DNA from: Isoetes taiwanensis
Taxonomy: Eukaryota > Streptophyta > Lycopodiopsida > Isoetales > Isoetaceae
Direction: 5' to 3'
Assembly (NCBI GenBank): GCA_021234155.1
Contig: JAJEKV010000075.1
Location: 5,966,908-6,030,907, forward strand
DNA length: 64,000 nt
The notes beneath the pieces were generated by a model. It was not told the origin of the DNA and searched no databases. It saw only the letters and a list, made by a program, of their open reading frames with translations. A program made the position numbers and the translations under genes. Shown one piece after another: positions 32,340 to 43,082 of this stretch (position 1 is its first letter; every line of letters starts with the position of its first letter).

Positions 32340-34800
32340 TAAAAAGCATGTTACTTTTGAAGACGTGTATGTGAATCCTTAGAAGACCATGTATTTAGAG
32401 CGGGTTTACAATAAGAGAACAAAGCAAGAAGTCCTTTTCTTGAAGAGTTTATTGCACCCCATGTTGACGTCAAAGACAATTGAACAATGGTTGCGCGCCT
32501 ATACAAGGAAAAGAAACCCACCCTCGGGGTCTTTCGAACAAAGAAAAAAGATGTTTTTGAAGGTCTTTTGGTCGTGGTTATGATGGATCCTTTGGTCGTG
32601 GTTATGGCCAAGGAAAAGTTATGGTCGAGGTTACGATGGAGGATATGACCATGGGTGGGGGTTATGGTGAGGTTTCACGATGTAGTAGTGTGTATGGTCG
32701 GGGTTGATGATTATAATGGTCGCCATGATTATAACACTTTTTGTCGTAGTGGATATGGACGTGGGTCGTGGGTCACGTGGATATCAATCTAGATATCAAT
32801 CTATTGTGTGTGAATATTGTGGTCGTGATGGTCATGGCATTGCAAGATGCTTTGATAGAAAAGAGGATGAGAAACGAGATATGGAAGCTAATTGTGTTAA
32901 TACATCACGTGATAGTGAACAGTATGGTGTGGAAAGAACAATTGGACATCTGTGCAAGCTAGTACAAATGTTTTAGGAGTACCGACAACATGATGATAGA
33001 TTCAGGTGTGCATCCTGCTCCCAAATAATAATGATGGTATTGTGTGTTAAGCAATGGTGTTGAGCTTTGTTATGGTGTTGGGCATGTGTGTATCAAACAT
33101 GTTCCTTATTCATGTGTTATTGTGTGTTGCACTATGGTGTCAACTTCTACATATAGTGTTGGAATTTATTTCTTATATATATTGTTGAGCATTGATATTG
33201 TGTGTGGTATTGAAATATTAAGTTCCTACCTTATAGTATTATCTTGAGTTTATATGGTGTTGTCTAGCTATTATGTTTACAGCTTTGTGCAATTTTCATC
33301 TAGGTGCAACGCAACATATGGTATATGAGAAATCCTTGCTCAGAAATTACCATCCCTTGCGCGTTTTAAAATATGTTTATATGGGAGATGACAGTCGTCA
33401 ACAAATTCTTGGTATTGGTGATCTACCATTACGAGCTCATTCAGGAATTCATTCTTTGCGTGGTGTTTTACATGTTCCTGCTTTACATCGTCATTTACTT
33501 TCTGTTTCTCGATTAACTGATGTTGGTATTCATCTTTACTTTGATGAGTTATTTTGCTACCTTTTGAAAGATGGCTTAATACTTGGTACTGACATGCGCC
33601 ATCACAATTTATATGAGTACCGAATTACAGATGGTCTAATCTATGCTCTTACTGCACGACATCCTGATGGAGATTTATGGCATGGACGCTTTTGTCATGC
33701 CTCTTTTTCAGTCTTGTTGGACATGAAGCGACATGGTGTCGTTAATGGCTTCTCGATGGATTCTCGGGCACTCTTGGCACCATGTGAGGCTTGTGTACTT
33801 GGTATTTGTGGACCATTGCCACGGTCACTTGGTGGTGCCATATATTTTCTCTTAATCATTGATGATTACTCACGTTATTCTTTCATCTTTTCTCTCAAGA
33901 AGAAATCTGATGTTTTCTCAACGTTCTGTAAGTGGAAGGCAATGGTGGAATTGCAGATGGATGTGCCCTTAAAAAGCATTCGCAGTGACAATGGTGGTGA
34001 ATTTAAGAATCATGTATTTGACTCTTTTTGTACTAATGCTGGCATTCTGAGAGAATTTACAGTACCACATACACCACAGCATAATGGATTGAATGCTATT
34101 CGGAGTATGTTGCTTCATTCTGGTTTAAATACACAATTTTGGGCTGGAGCAGCGAGTACAGCCGTTTATGTTCAAAATTATATATCTTCTTCATCTGTCG
34201 CTGGTTTCACACCTTTTGAGATATGGTCTTGCAAGAAGCCCACAGTAGCACATTTTAAAGTATTTGGCTGTCAAGCCTATGCCTATATTCCTAAGGAGAA
34301 ACGGAGTAAATTACAACCAGTTGCTCAAAAGGTTATCTTTTTAGGATATGCTGATACTGCACCAGCTTATCGACTGTTTGATTTGGTTTCTAAGAAAATT
34401 GTTCTCTGCCGCTATAGAGATACTATTGTTAATGAAACTATTATGGCCCAGTCTCCTTCGCCATCTGTTACTCACGATATTCTATCAAATTTCCGAGAAC
34501 ACTATGATGACGATATTTTTGATGATCGTGCCATTGAAGAAGTCTCATTGTTGCCTGATATTTCGGATTTACCTGATAGTGTTGGAGGCGAATATGAGGA
34601 TATATCTGCTCAATTACATGACAATATTATTTCGATGGATGATAATGTTCCTCAGCCACATGCAAAACCATCTATACAACCTCTTGAAGTTATGTCTCAG
34701 CAAGAGTTTCACACTTCTCGTGTTACTCGACGGCGTCCTCCGGTTACTTTGCGGTAGATGGGCTGGTTTTTCCTTGTTCCTGGATTTATATTCCTGAATA
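32340..34800 (+). mobile_element. Ty1/copia remnant E: gag, protease, integrase
   Basis: A short gag piece (about 32389-32583), a glycine-rich stretch, and a CCHC knuckle (CEYCGRDGHGIARC, about 32809-32850) are followed by a long frame at 33273-34757. That frame has the protease end (HLGATQHMV), GAG-pre-integrase (DLWHGRFCHASF), and an integrase core with LLIIDDYSRYSFIF and IRSDNGGEF. Reverse transcriptase, RNase H and LTRs are absent, so it is broken, although the long frame is fairly well kept. It is a different family from copies A to D. It sits inside the disrupted ParB-like/methyltransferase-like gene. Confidence 0.88.
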
Positions 34801-34849
34801 AATCTAGGCGATCACTTTGAGTACTTGAGCAGGTCTTCATCAGTTATTT

Positions 34850-36345
34850 TCATCATGTCCAAGATACACTGCTCAAATAGGTTTTCTATTCTAGACATCT
34901 CAAAGAGTTCCTTTGAGATGGCCTCCCTCATGACACGGAGGTCTTTCATGGACTTGCAGAAAGGGCCTCTAGAAAGGATGGTACATCTTTGATTTTTGAC
35001 ACATTCTTCATAAAGACCTGTCCATCTATAACAGACTGGAGCACCTTCAGAATTTCTTCTTCCCTTAACCCATGTGCACTCCTCAAGTCCGTGACTGTAA
35101 AATCTTCAAGGGATCCTTTCTCAAGTTTCCCTGCTTTTCCTACAAGCACTTCTGCTGTCCACTTGTTCTACACCTCATTCCATTTGTCCCACACATGATC
35201 AGGACTGAACACTATGTGGTAGGAATCAGAGGGACCTTCCTTGGACTTATTCTTCTTGGTGCCAGTTTTCTCTTCCTCCTCTGCAACATCCTTCTTTTGT
35301 ATGATGACCTTGCTGATCATCTTTATTATTTCCTCGTAGGAGTTGTCTTTCTTCTCCCCTTCTTTTTTCTTTTTGAAATTGGACGGCCAAGCTCAACCCA
35401 TTGATGCCTCAACTGAGTGTTGTCCGTCAATGACAATGTAGCACAACGTATCGCTCTTCCTTAGGTCATCCCATGTCTTCTGTGTATGGCTTGTCATTGA
35501 CTGAGTCCCATGGTAAAACATCAGCTGGATTTGGTACTGTGGTGGAAAATTCAATCATGGACTTCTGTATCCTCAGGGCATGTTTGGGATCAAAGAACCT
35601 AGATATGAAAGATGCTCGAGAAGATCTTATCAGCTTGTCAATGGCTATGCTTTTTGTTACGTCCAAACCAAGTGGATACCATTGCTTGAACTTCAGAAGC
35701 CTGTCTACAGCATTAACCCTCGATTTCTTTTCAATATCTGTTTCCTTCACTGGCTTTGGCAAAGGTACTAGGGCCAAAGTTTCTGACTCAAGTGCACTGC
35801 CACTACTACCGAAACCAGATATGTAGAAGCTTGAAGATAGTTTCTTCTGCAAACCTCGTCGGACTATAGATATTCCTGCACATACAGAACGAATTGTATG
35901 GTGTGGGCCTTGAATGGACCATCCATACTTTGTAACACCATCTGCTGTCTTATCTGGCCTGAATCTGTCTATACCTGCATTGTATTTGGAAATGCTGAGA
36001 TTCTTCTTTACAATCTTCTCTATTATGAAGACACAGATCTGGTCATCAAGCTCCTCGCATGAAAGGGCCAACTCTACTTTTTTGAAGGTCACGTCTTTAT
36101 TTTCCCTTAAATGCAGGACCACGTCATACTTTGAGTCTACCCTGCTCACAGTAACATACCATTCAGACCCCATAGGTAAAACTGTATGTTATGACTCTGC
36201 CATCATCAATTAGCTTGATGCCAAGAGTCCGATCTATCTCTGTTTCTTCTTGTACTACCTTGGGTCTATCCTAGGTTTCTTTGAGGGTGCAATAGTTGAT
36301 ATAACTAGTGCTCTCTTGGAAGCTATAAAACAAATATCCAAGTTA
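34850..36345 (-). pseudogene. ParB/DGQH-like domain block of an unfamiliar gene
   Basis: On the minus strand, after a TTTTATAG acceptor near 36340, a short conserved-looking lead (KRALVISTIAPSKKPRIDPR) precedes a 235-residue open frame (36173-35466) containing FDPKHALRIQKSMIEFS and NPADVLPWDSV. It is followed by LRKSDTLCYIVIDGQHSVEA near 35404-35455. The last motif matches the ParB/Srx-like fold and DGQHR proteins. A lysine-rich stretch and a helical-looking part (EGPSDSYHIVFSPDHVWDKW; LEDFTVTDLRSAHGLREEEI) follow to 34850. The blocks are in different frames, so the gene is damaged here. The function is unknown; in bacteria ParB-like domains are often joined to DNA methylases, which fits the block at 26-26.9 kb. 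Confidence 0.5.
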
Positions 36346-36393
36346 GCCATTGCTGAAGTATTTCTATGTTAAGTAAGCAACTTGCACAAATAT

Positions 36394-36551
36394 CTCGCGC
36401 GTGGCGCGACAAGTCTATAAAGATTTATTATGAGAGCAATTTTTTTGGCTTCGCGCGTAGCGCGAGTCCGAGGATCCAGGACATTAAGAGAGATGGAATG
36501 TGCTCGCGTAAGGTTGATCTCGAATATGACCTCGACTAGCGCTACGCGCGA
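36394..36551. repeat. Cluster of CGCGCGTAGCGCG palindromes
   Basis: TCGCGCGTGGCGCGA at about 36397, TTCGCGCGTAGCGCGAG at about 36453 and AGCGCTACGCGCGAA at about 36538 occur within 160 bases of AT-rich DNA. They resemble the short GC hairpins found at Helitron 3' ends, but I do not see a CTRR terminus behind them. Confidence 0.7.
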
Positions 36552-36699
36552 ATCAGGAAAAAAAGTAACATAACACTACACAGAAAGCCATTGGATACTT
36601 TTATCCATATCTCACATAATGTATAAGCAATATGTAGCTTATTATACCAAAGTCAAACCATATGAAACATTTAAATGGCCTATAAGGATTTATTAGCAC

Positions 36700-39034
36700 T
36701 GCAATCTTGTACCTCTTCTTGATAGTGGCAGAAGTGATGACCAAATTGGTAATGCACATGCACGATAAAGGAGATATCCAGTGCCTGCAGCTACCAGGAG
36801 GGGAAGGTACCTTTTCTATTATGCAATATGCTGATGACACTTTTGTTTTTTTGAAGAAAGATGAGAAGAGTCTTCCAAATTTCCTCATTGCAATGGCACG
36901 ATTTGGCAAAATATCAGGGGTTCGTCTAAATAAGAGCAAGTGTGCTATTATTTTGAACTCTCAGGTAAAGATGTTGGAACAATAATTTTAGGCATCCCAC
37001 TAGCCTTAAATTCCTCATTCAAGGGACTGTGGGATCCAATTGTGACTCGGATCAAAAGAAAACTTGGTTTGCATTCCTCCTCCCTCTCCTTGGCTGGCAG
37101 AGTTCAGATAGCAAATGCAGTCATAGGCAATTGTATTTTTCCTCTGCAATTATAGGTGACAAAGCCCCGTATGCCAAGATTGAAGTAGCCATCAGAAAAT
37201 TCATTTGGCAAGGAGTACATAAAGTGGCCTGGGATGACCTGACTAAATCCAGGAAAGAAGGCGGGCTGGGATGCAAGGATTTGTTTGTTCAAGCACAAGC
37301 TTTGGCAGCTAAGATGATTTGGAGAACCATTCAGAATAATTCCCCATCTCCATCTCAAAAATTGGTTAGATATTGGGTGCAAGAATCATACCCTGTATGC
37401 AGTCATAGCTTGAAACATCAATTATCAGATTCTGTATACTTCCAGTTTACCCCTTGCCCCAATACTTCCAGTATCTTGAAAAGAATGTTTGAGGCCTGGA
37501 ATTTAGCTTCCTTATGCTATAAACCTCCAATTCTTGATGCTAAATCTAAAGAAGTAAATTTCGTTTGGCATCCAGGTGTGGTAAACAGTGAAAATGATTG
37601 TTTGGCTTTAATGCATCCTCAAAAATATATGTAGTGGCATCAGGCAGGGATTAGACAGATTGGTGACCTTAGAGATGGAGTGACTGGATGGAAATCTTGG
37701 GATGAAGTTGCCAAACTTACCAAAGGATCACTGCTGGACAGGAAGATATATAATGTAGTAATGGACAGAATCAAACAATTTGATGAGTTGACTAGTAGTT
37801 ATAATCAATGGCACTTGAAGGGCAAGGAGATTAATTCAGTGGGGGGAATTTACAAGGCATTAATTAATCATAAACCTTCCAGGGCAACCCTTTTATGGAA
37901 CTGTAGAGAGAAAACCTTGGCAGCAGTTTGTACAAAAGGATGGAAAAGCTATACTGCAAACAAGATAAAGACCTTCAGTTGGCTCATCCTCCATCAAAGC
38001 TTAATGACTAACTCGAGAAGATCCAAATTTGATCCTTCCATCTCACAGACATGCCCTATGGGATGTGGAGAGGTAGAATCCTCGAATCATATTTTTCAGT
38101 GTCCGGTTGTTAGAGAATTCTGGAGTTGGACTGCTCAGATTAACAATGGAACCATTGGTGAAGCTGACCTGATAGAATTCTTGAATACAGAAAACAGAAT
38201 ATTGTGCACAATCAGATCACTATGTTGCTGGGCTGTGTGGAAACATAAGAACAGAGTAGCAATTGAAAATACCCAACCTTATATGGCTCAAACAAACTTT
38301 CTTAGCTGAGCTGGTAGACTCGACTGTGGCTCATAGATCTATGAAGGGGAAGAATTATGATAACGGATGGACAACCTTTGGTAGATTTCAGGGAATTTAT
38401 GAATTTTTTGTTCTTAATCTAACAGCCAATGATGATATTTTGCACAGATGCCATGAGGAGACTCAATAGGTATGGTGTTGCGGATAGGGGAATGGGAGTA
38501 GCAGATGATTCGGACAGCGAAGAATCGAATCTCCTAGGATCGAGGAAGAAGACATTTTTATTCAGCTGAAGCAGTAAATGATTCATGCATCTGCAATAAA
38601 GAAGATTCTTAACAGACCTGAAGCTTAGAGCCACAACAACCTCCGACCTTACTTCATGAATTTATACCACAAGTGGCAGCAGAAGAGGGAGGCTCATGTC
38701 CTTCTACTTCTGGACTTCACCAACTACCCTGTGGCTAAGCTGGATCTATTGCTGAACATGTTTGGCAGGAATAGAGTAATGGACTAACCATGCAGGACCT
38801 GATTGATGCACAATAGAGCAAGCTAAACAGTTTTTGAACATTCCATAAGTCTGGTTACATGGTTTTTTGTGTTGAAAGATGCATTGTGTAGCAGGCTCTG
38901 ATTTTGAACACATTTCCTGTTATGAGGAATGTGTATATGATATCAAACTGAATAGTATGCTTCATATGGTATACTTTATGACTATGTAAATTATTTTTAT
39001 GAATACAAAACCCACCTTGCCTTAAAAAAAAAAG
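36700..39034 (+). mobile_element. 5'-truncated L1-type LINE with zf-RVT domain and poly-A
   Basis: The element starts in the reverse transcriptase (YLFLIVAEVM; IMQYADDTFVFLKKDEKSL at 36820-36880) and continues through GRVQIANAVIGNCIFP, KFIWQGVHKVAWDDL and GGLGCKDLF. It ends with the plant zf-RVT pattern (KIKTFSWLILHQSLMT; CPMGCGEVESSNHIFQCP, 38046-38105). About 600 bases of 3' untranslated sequence end in a run of A at about 39025-39034. Frame changes near 36970-37150 and a stop at 37632-37634 show that it is inactive. No clear target duplication is visible. Confidence 0.88.
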
Positions 39035-39550
39035 GGCAGGGGGGGGGAGGGGGTTCGCGCGTACCGCGAATCGAAGGACAACCCGACATTTATGCTACTA
39101 AGATTGATGGAATCTAGGGCACTCCACAAAAGGCTTAAGATAGAAAATATTAAAGAGAGTATGCTTCCTAAAAAAGAAAATCATAACACAGGGAATCCGT
39201 AACCCACTTCCCTGTCTCTGATGAATACAATTGAAGATTAAGATACTAAGAATTATAATCACAGAGCATTGCAGATTCACGTAGATGTGCAGTTTAATAC
39301 TGCGAGGCCCGATGTGATAGTGAAGGCCATGATGAAAAATATGAGGGAGTCCCAAATGCAGGTTAGACATGGCTCTATCATACGTTGCATTGGTCATACA
39401 AGTGGATTGGAAAGAACGGGTTGATATTTCCTTATTGGAATGGGGGTTCTTGTGCATCTCTTTTTGTACATCATGGAGATAATGAGTTTTGTGAGCCATA
39501 CATTTAAAAAATTAGGGTATAAGCCTAATGTGTAGGTCGATGTCTTTAAG
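39035..39550. other. G-rich tract, GC palindrome, no gene
   Basis: A G-run (about 39035-39051) and the palindrome TTCGCGCGTACCGCGAA (about 39053-39069) follow the LINE tail. The rest to 39550 shows no gene I recognise. Confidence 0.45.
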
Positions 39551-40270
39551 CTTGAGCAACGGAGGAAGCAAGAGTTATATGTTGCTTGAAGAGTGGGTGA
39601 TCTAACTATGTCGTTTTTAAGCGGCTTGCTTAAGCTTCATAAAGAGCACCATTTACACATGGACTTGAACCCGGGCAATGTCTTGCTTCATTTTGACTTT
39701 GGAAAAGAGAAAGGATGCACTGACCCCCAGGTTATCTATATTGGTATCTGTGATTGGGGAGAAGAAAGGCTAATAGGTGAGCCAGTGGAAGTGAAGCGGT
39801 GGGCATACAAAGGCATGGATGGTGCTGGCAAAAAAGCCATTGAGAATGAAAGACTTGCCTATTCGTACATGAATGATGATTTGTATTGGGGTCCCAAAAT
39901 AGATGGAACTCAGATGGTAGCTACAAGGGGACAACCTACTTTATCTATTACCTTGCTGATTTTGCATGCAAGCATTATTTCTTGGAGGCTATGGGTACTA
40001 CTGAACAAAGCCAGAGGTTTTGAAACATGTGCAATTATTTGAAGCACTGTGTCGAATCCCCAATACGAGACAAAGCACATAAGTTTGATCTGAACCAGCT
40101 ACTAAACACCATGCAGAGCACTTGGAATTGCTCTCCAACACATTGCACAAGATCCCAAATGGAATCAGATTGGATTCCTCAAGTTGGGTTAGGTGCAGAC
40201 GATGTTGACCAAGCTGGACTAGGTCACGCTTCGCATGCCATTTATGAGCTCTCTTGTATGCTATCCTAAA
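39550..40270 (+). pseudogene. Atypical protein-kinase-like block
   Basis: The plus strand reads LLKLHKEHHLHMDLNPGNVL, a match to the HRDLKPxNV catalytic loop with His-Met-Asp-Leu-Asn, then YIGICDWGEE, where DWG stands in place of DFG. An open frame of 149 codons spans 39593-40042, and a related frame continues to 40269. The N-lobe is not visible, so only the catalytic loop half is present. It may be part of one gene with the blocks at 40494-41147 and 41306-41860, on the same strand. I do not recognise the family. Confidence 0.5.
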
Positions 40271-40493
40271 AGTAAAAAAAAATTATTGATTGAACAATTG
40301 CTTTAGACACATTTAATAAAACATCATTGGCATTTTATGTATTTGTTTTCATTGCACTTGATTTTTTTTATAATTTATAAGTAATTGAACAAATAACTTA
40401 CTTACAAATCATGCCAAACAAAAAGTATGTCTTAACAACCGAGTACGTCTCATCAGCAAGAGACTATTTCTCATCAGCAAAGAGAAGGGGCTG
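40271..40493. other. AT-rich spacer or intron
   Basis: AT-rich sequence between the kinase-like block and the next coding-like block. It could be an intron. Confidence 0.35.
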
Positions 40494-41147
40494 ATGAAAC
40501 TGGGCAGGGGGGGCAACTTCTCCTTCTCGTCCTCTTTGATAACTCCAGACGGCTTTGTATTCCCTTCTCTACCTACATTATCGGAGGTTAGGGCACAACA
40601 GTTACAAAGAGCAGAGGAACATGCTAGAACAAACGAAGCGCGTGCAAAAGAGTTGGTGAGGCTGAGGGCAATGCGGAAGTGGCCAGGAAAGAAGGTGTCA
40701 CAATTACAGAGGTTCATGGAGTTGCATGTGACATGGGCCCAGGTTGTTGCCCACAAGGGGCGGATTACGAGGATGTGGAGGCTAATTTATACGCCAAACA
40801 GTTTGACGCCGACTGGCCAAGCAGGAGAGCAGGCAAGTATAAAGCATGCGACTGCAAGATCCCTGAAGTCCGAGCTAAAGCTTTGGAGAGATGGGTCCAA
40901 ATGAAAGGAACGATGATAAACAAATCATGAATTCAGCAAGACGTTTGCCAAGCAAGTGTATTATGAGATTGTAAAGGGGGAGCCTGTAAATTATGCTAGC
41001 AGAAAATGGAAGCAAGAAAGCGGTAGTGGCAGCAGCAAGAGAGTGAAGCAGATAAATGATTCTAAAAGCGCCTTGGGTGATGAACCCGTAACTATAACTT
41101 TTAGAAGTGGGAGGGAGGGGGGTGCAAGGGGGGATAGTTGCAAGTAG
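40494..41147 (+). pseudogene. Unrecognised coding-like block
   Basis: The sequence shows coding-like composition spread over overlapping plus-strand frames. It includes a charged helical stretch (RAEEHARTNEARAKELVRLR), a Cys-bearing part (HGVACDMGPGCCPQGADYED) and a basic tail (KQESGSGSSKRVKQINDSKS). I do not recognise a family. It is interrupted, and sits between the kinase-like and RING-like blocks on the same strand. Confidence 0.35.
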
Positions 41148-41305
41148 GGGTGCGGTGGATCAAGAGGCGATCTCAAGGCTCAGTCAGAAAATGAAAGAAG
41201 TTGAAATCTGACTCTGTCAGAGGAGAACTTGGCTTAAAAGACCGTGTGAATGCTCATGACAAGATGGCTGCGGAATTAGCAAACACGAAGAATTAGCTTG
41301 CAGCT

Positions 41306-41860
41306 TTGGGTAGGGAAAATACGATGTTGAGGGTAGATAATGAGAATATGTGCAGTTTGACCAGAGCCTTAGTTTCTGATCCCCTTAGAGTCTCAAAGGA
41401 GCAAGGTACTGCATACCTCCCTCCCGAATACTTATATGAGAGTCAGTGCGAGGAGATAAAGAATGGGGACCACAGATATAGTGCAAGTTGCGGGGACAAT
41501 TTGACTCAAGTTAGTTGGTATGCCTTGGGATGTGGACGTCGTTTGCATTTGAGGTGTTTGTTGGATTGGATGATGGGCAGTAGGTTCTGTCCAGCGGAGG
41601 ATGGATATATTATATCGGAGCATCAGTATGCCGTGCTTAACATGCAATTGCGCGTGCTCCCCTTGCCACTTCTGGTTGCTCACAGGAGGGACGAAAACAT
41701 GCATATGTTCAGAAGCCAACATGAGATGGACCTTTGGAGGGGGGTGGAAGAACCGCGTGAAGGTGAGGATGTACCAGATATTAACCAGTACCTGCCTCCC
41801 GCTCCTGGGCCACAGGGTGATTGGGTGAACCCTGGTCCAGACATGGTGGTGGAGGATTAG
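41306..41860 (+). CDS. RING-like zinc-finger protein block, function unknown
   Basis: The 184-codon open frame has a Cys/His pattern SQCEEI...SASCGDN...SWYALGCGRRLHLRCLLDWM then SRFCPAED, which resembles a divergent RING-H2 finger in which the last CxxC has lost one Cys. A Pro-rich acidic tail (NQYLPPAPGPQGDWVNPGPD) ends the frame. RING proteins usually act as ubiquitin ligases, but that is only an inference here. Upstream sequence on the same strand is interrupted, so this may be the 3' part of a damaged gene. Confidence 0.4.
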   Translation: MGRENTMLRVDNENMCSLTRALVSDPLRVSKEQGTAYLPPEYLYESQCEEIKNGDHRYSASCGDNLTQVSWYALGCGRRLHLRCLLDWMMGSRFCPAEDGYIISEHQYAVLNMQLRVLPLPLLVAHRRDENMHMFRSQHEMDLWRGVEEPREGEDVPDINQYLPPAPGPQGDWVNPGPDMVVED

Positions 41861-41879
41861 GATGATTACCTTGTCCCGT

Positions 41880-43080
41880 GAGCTTCCAATACACTTCTAT
41901 CTATATTATTAGTTTTCCCTGAGATCTCAGATGCACATGAACCAACGTTCGTTGACGAGGATTTGTTTGACTTAAGACCTTAGGCTCACACTCAAGGGGA
42001 ATGGATTGACTGCTTAGGTCTCCAGAAGTCATTGCAAACAGAATTCATGGCTATAGAATTAGGTTGGCATAGGAACATGGCTATTGGGTAGTCCTCTCCA
42101 TCCGCCCGTCCTGTGCATACTTTGCAGAATAGGCTAATAAGTCTTGGGACTCGACCATAGCATGCAGGGTGCGTAAAGGGGGCTACTCCTGGGTTACATC
42201 TCCCCAGTCCCAATGAGGCAGGAGGAGATTGCCCCCTCAAGAGGTACGTATGCCCATTGCAGTCGGCTAGAGGGCAACTGCCCGTCTACGACTTGAACTC
42301 CATGGAAGGTGACGCATCACCTCAGAGGTGTCGAGCCCATGCCTTGCCCACACGCAGTGACAAACCATCATGCCTAACCTGCTAAGATCCTAGTAAGATC
42401 CAGAGAGATCAATCTGCCATGGGACATGTCCTCCTTATCTGCTGGTCTAGTCCTGCCACCCACAGCCTGGTGGGCTCTTATGCAAAGGCCGCATTAATTG
42501 GGAATTAATGAGGCTATCTAGATACATCAACTACTAAGGCTTTCAGGATCTCTACCCTCCTTCCCAATACACAGAAGTGCACATAGAATAGAACATCATC
42601 ATCCATAGAACTAAACTATAGAATAACATCTAATCTATCTACCTAAACATACATGGTTAGGTTCCTTTATTAGGGCTTGTGATCTCAGAGGCTATTAGGC
42701 CTCTAAGGTTAATCTAACATGCTAAACCAGCTCATCGCCAGAATAAAAATCGACATTGCACAATAGAATTGCGATTTACCTGAACCTTGGCTTGCTCCAG
42801 CTCCTCGGAATATGTCCATGCTTCTGTTGAAGGCGAAGGCAACCGAATCTTGGAGATCTGTTGTGCAAAGCCAGCTTGGCGGCGTCTGACAATGTGAAAT
42901 AGCAGTTTGGCTTGGCAATGGCTCAAGGAAGCTGAAATGCAAAAATGGAAAGGGTTTAGGGTTTTCCTTTTTGTTCCTTTTACATGACCTTTTAGGGTTA
43001 GGGCTAAAAGGGCATGTGGGGTCTTGCCATGTGGCAAAGGGGTTAAATGCACATGTTTATAGACGTGCAACATAGAAAGT
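41880..43080. other. Stretch without recognised gene
   Basis: Moderate GC content, only short reading frames, no motif that I recognise. The right part (42900-43080) leads directly into the LINE. Confidence 0.4.
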
Positions 43081-43082
43081 TG

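Noticed and set aside
25038-36345. Bacterial contamination as the source of the ParB-like and methyltransferase-like blocks
   Set aside because: The blocks are AT-rich, show splice-site-like borders and are interrupted by plant transposons on the same contig.
36394-36551. GC palindromes as proven Helitron 3' ends
   Set aside because: No CTRR terminus stands at the right distance behind any of them, so they are reported only as repeats.
39035-39052. G-run as a quadruplex-type regulatory site
   Set aside because: It directly follows the poly-A of a LINE and is more simply explained as low-complexity sequence at the insertion site.
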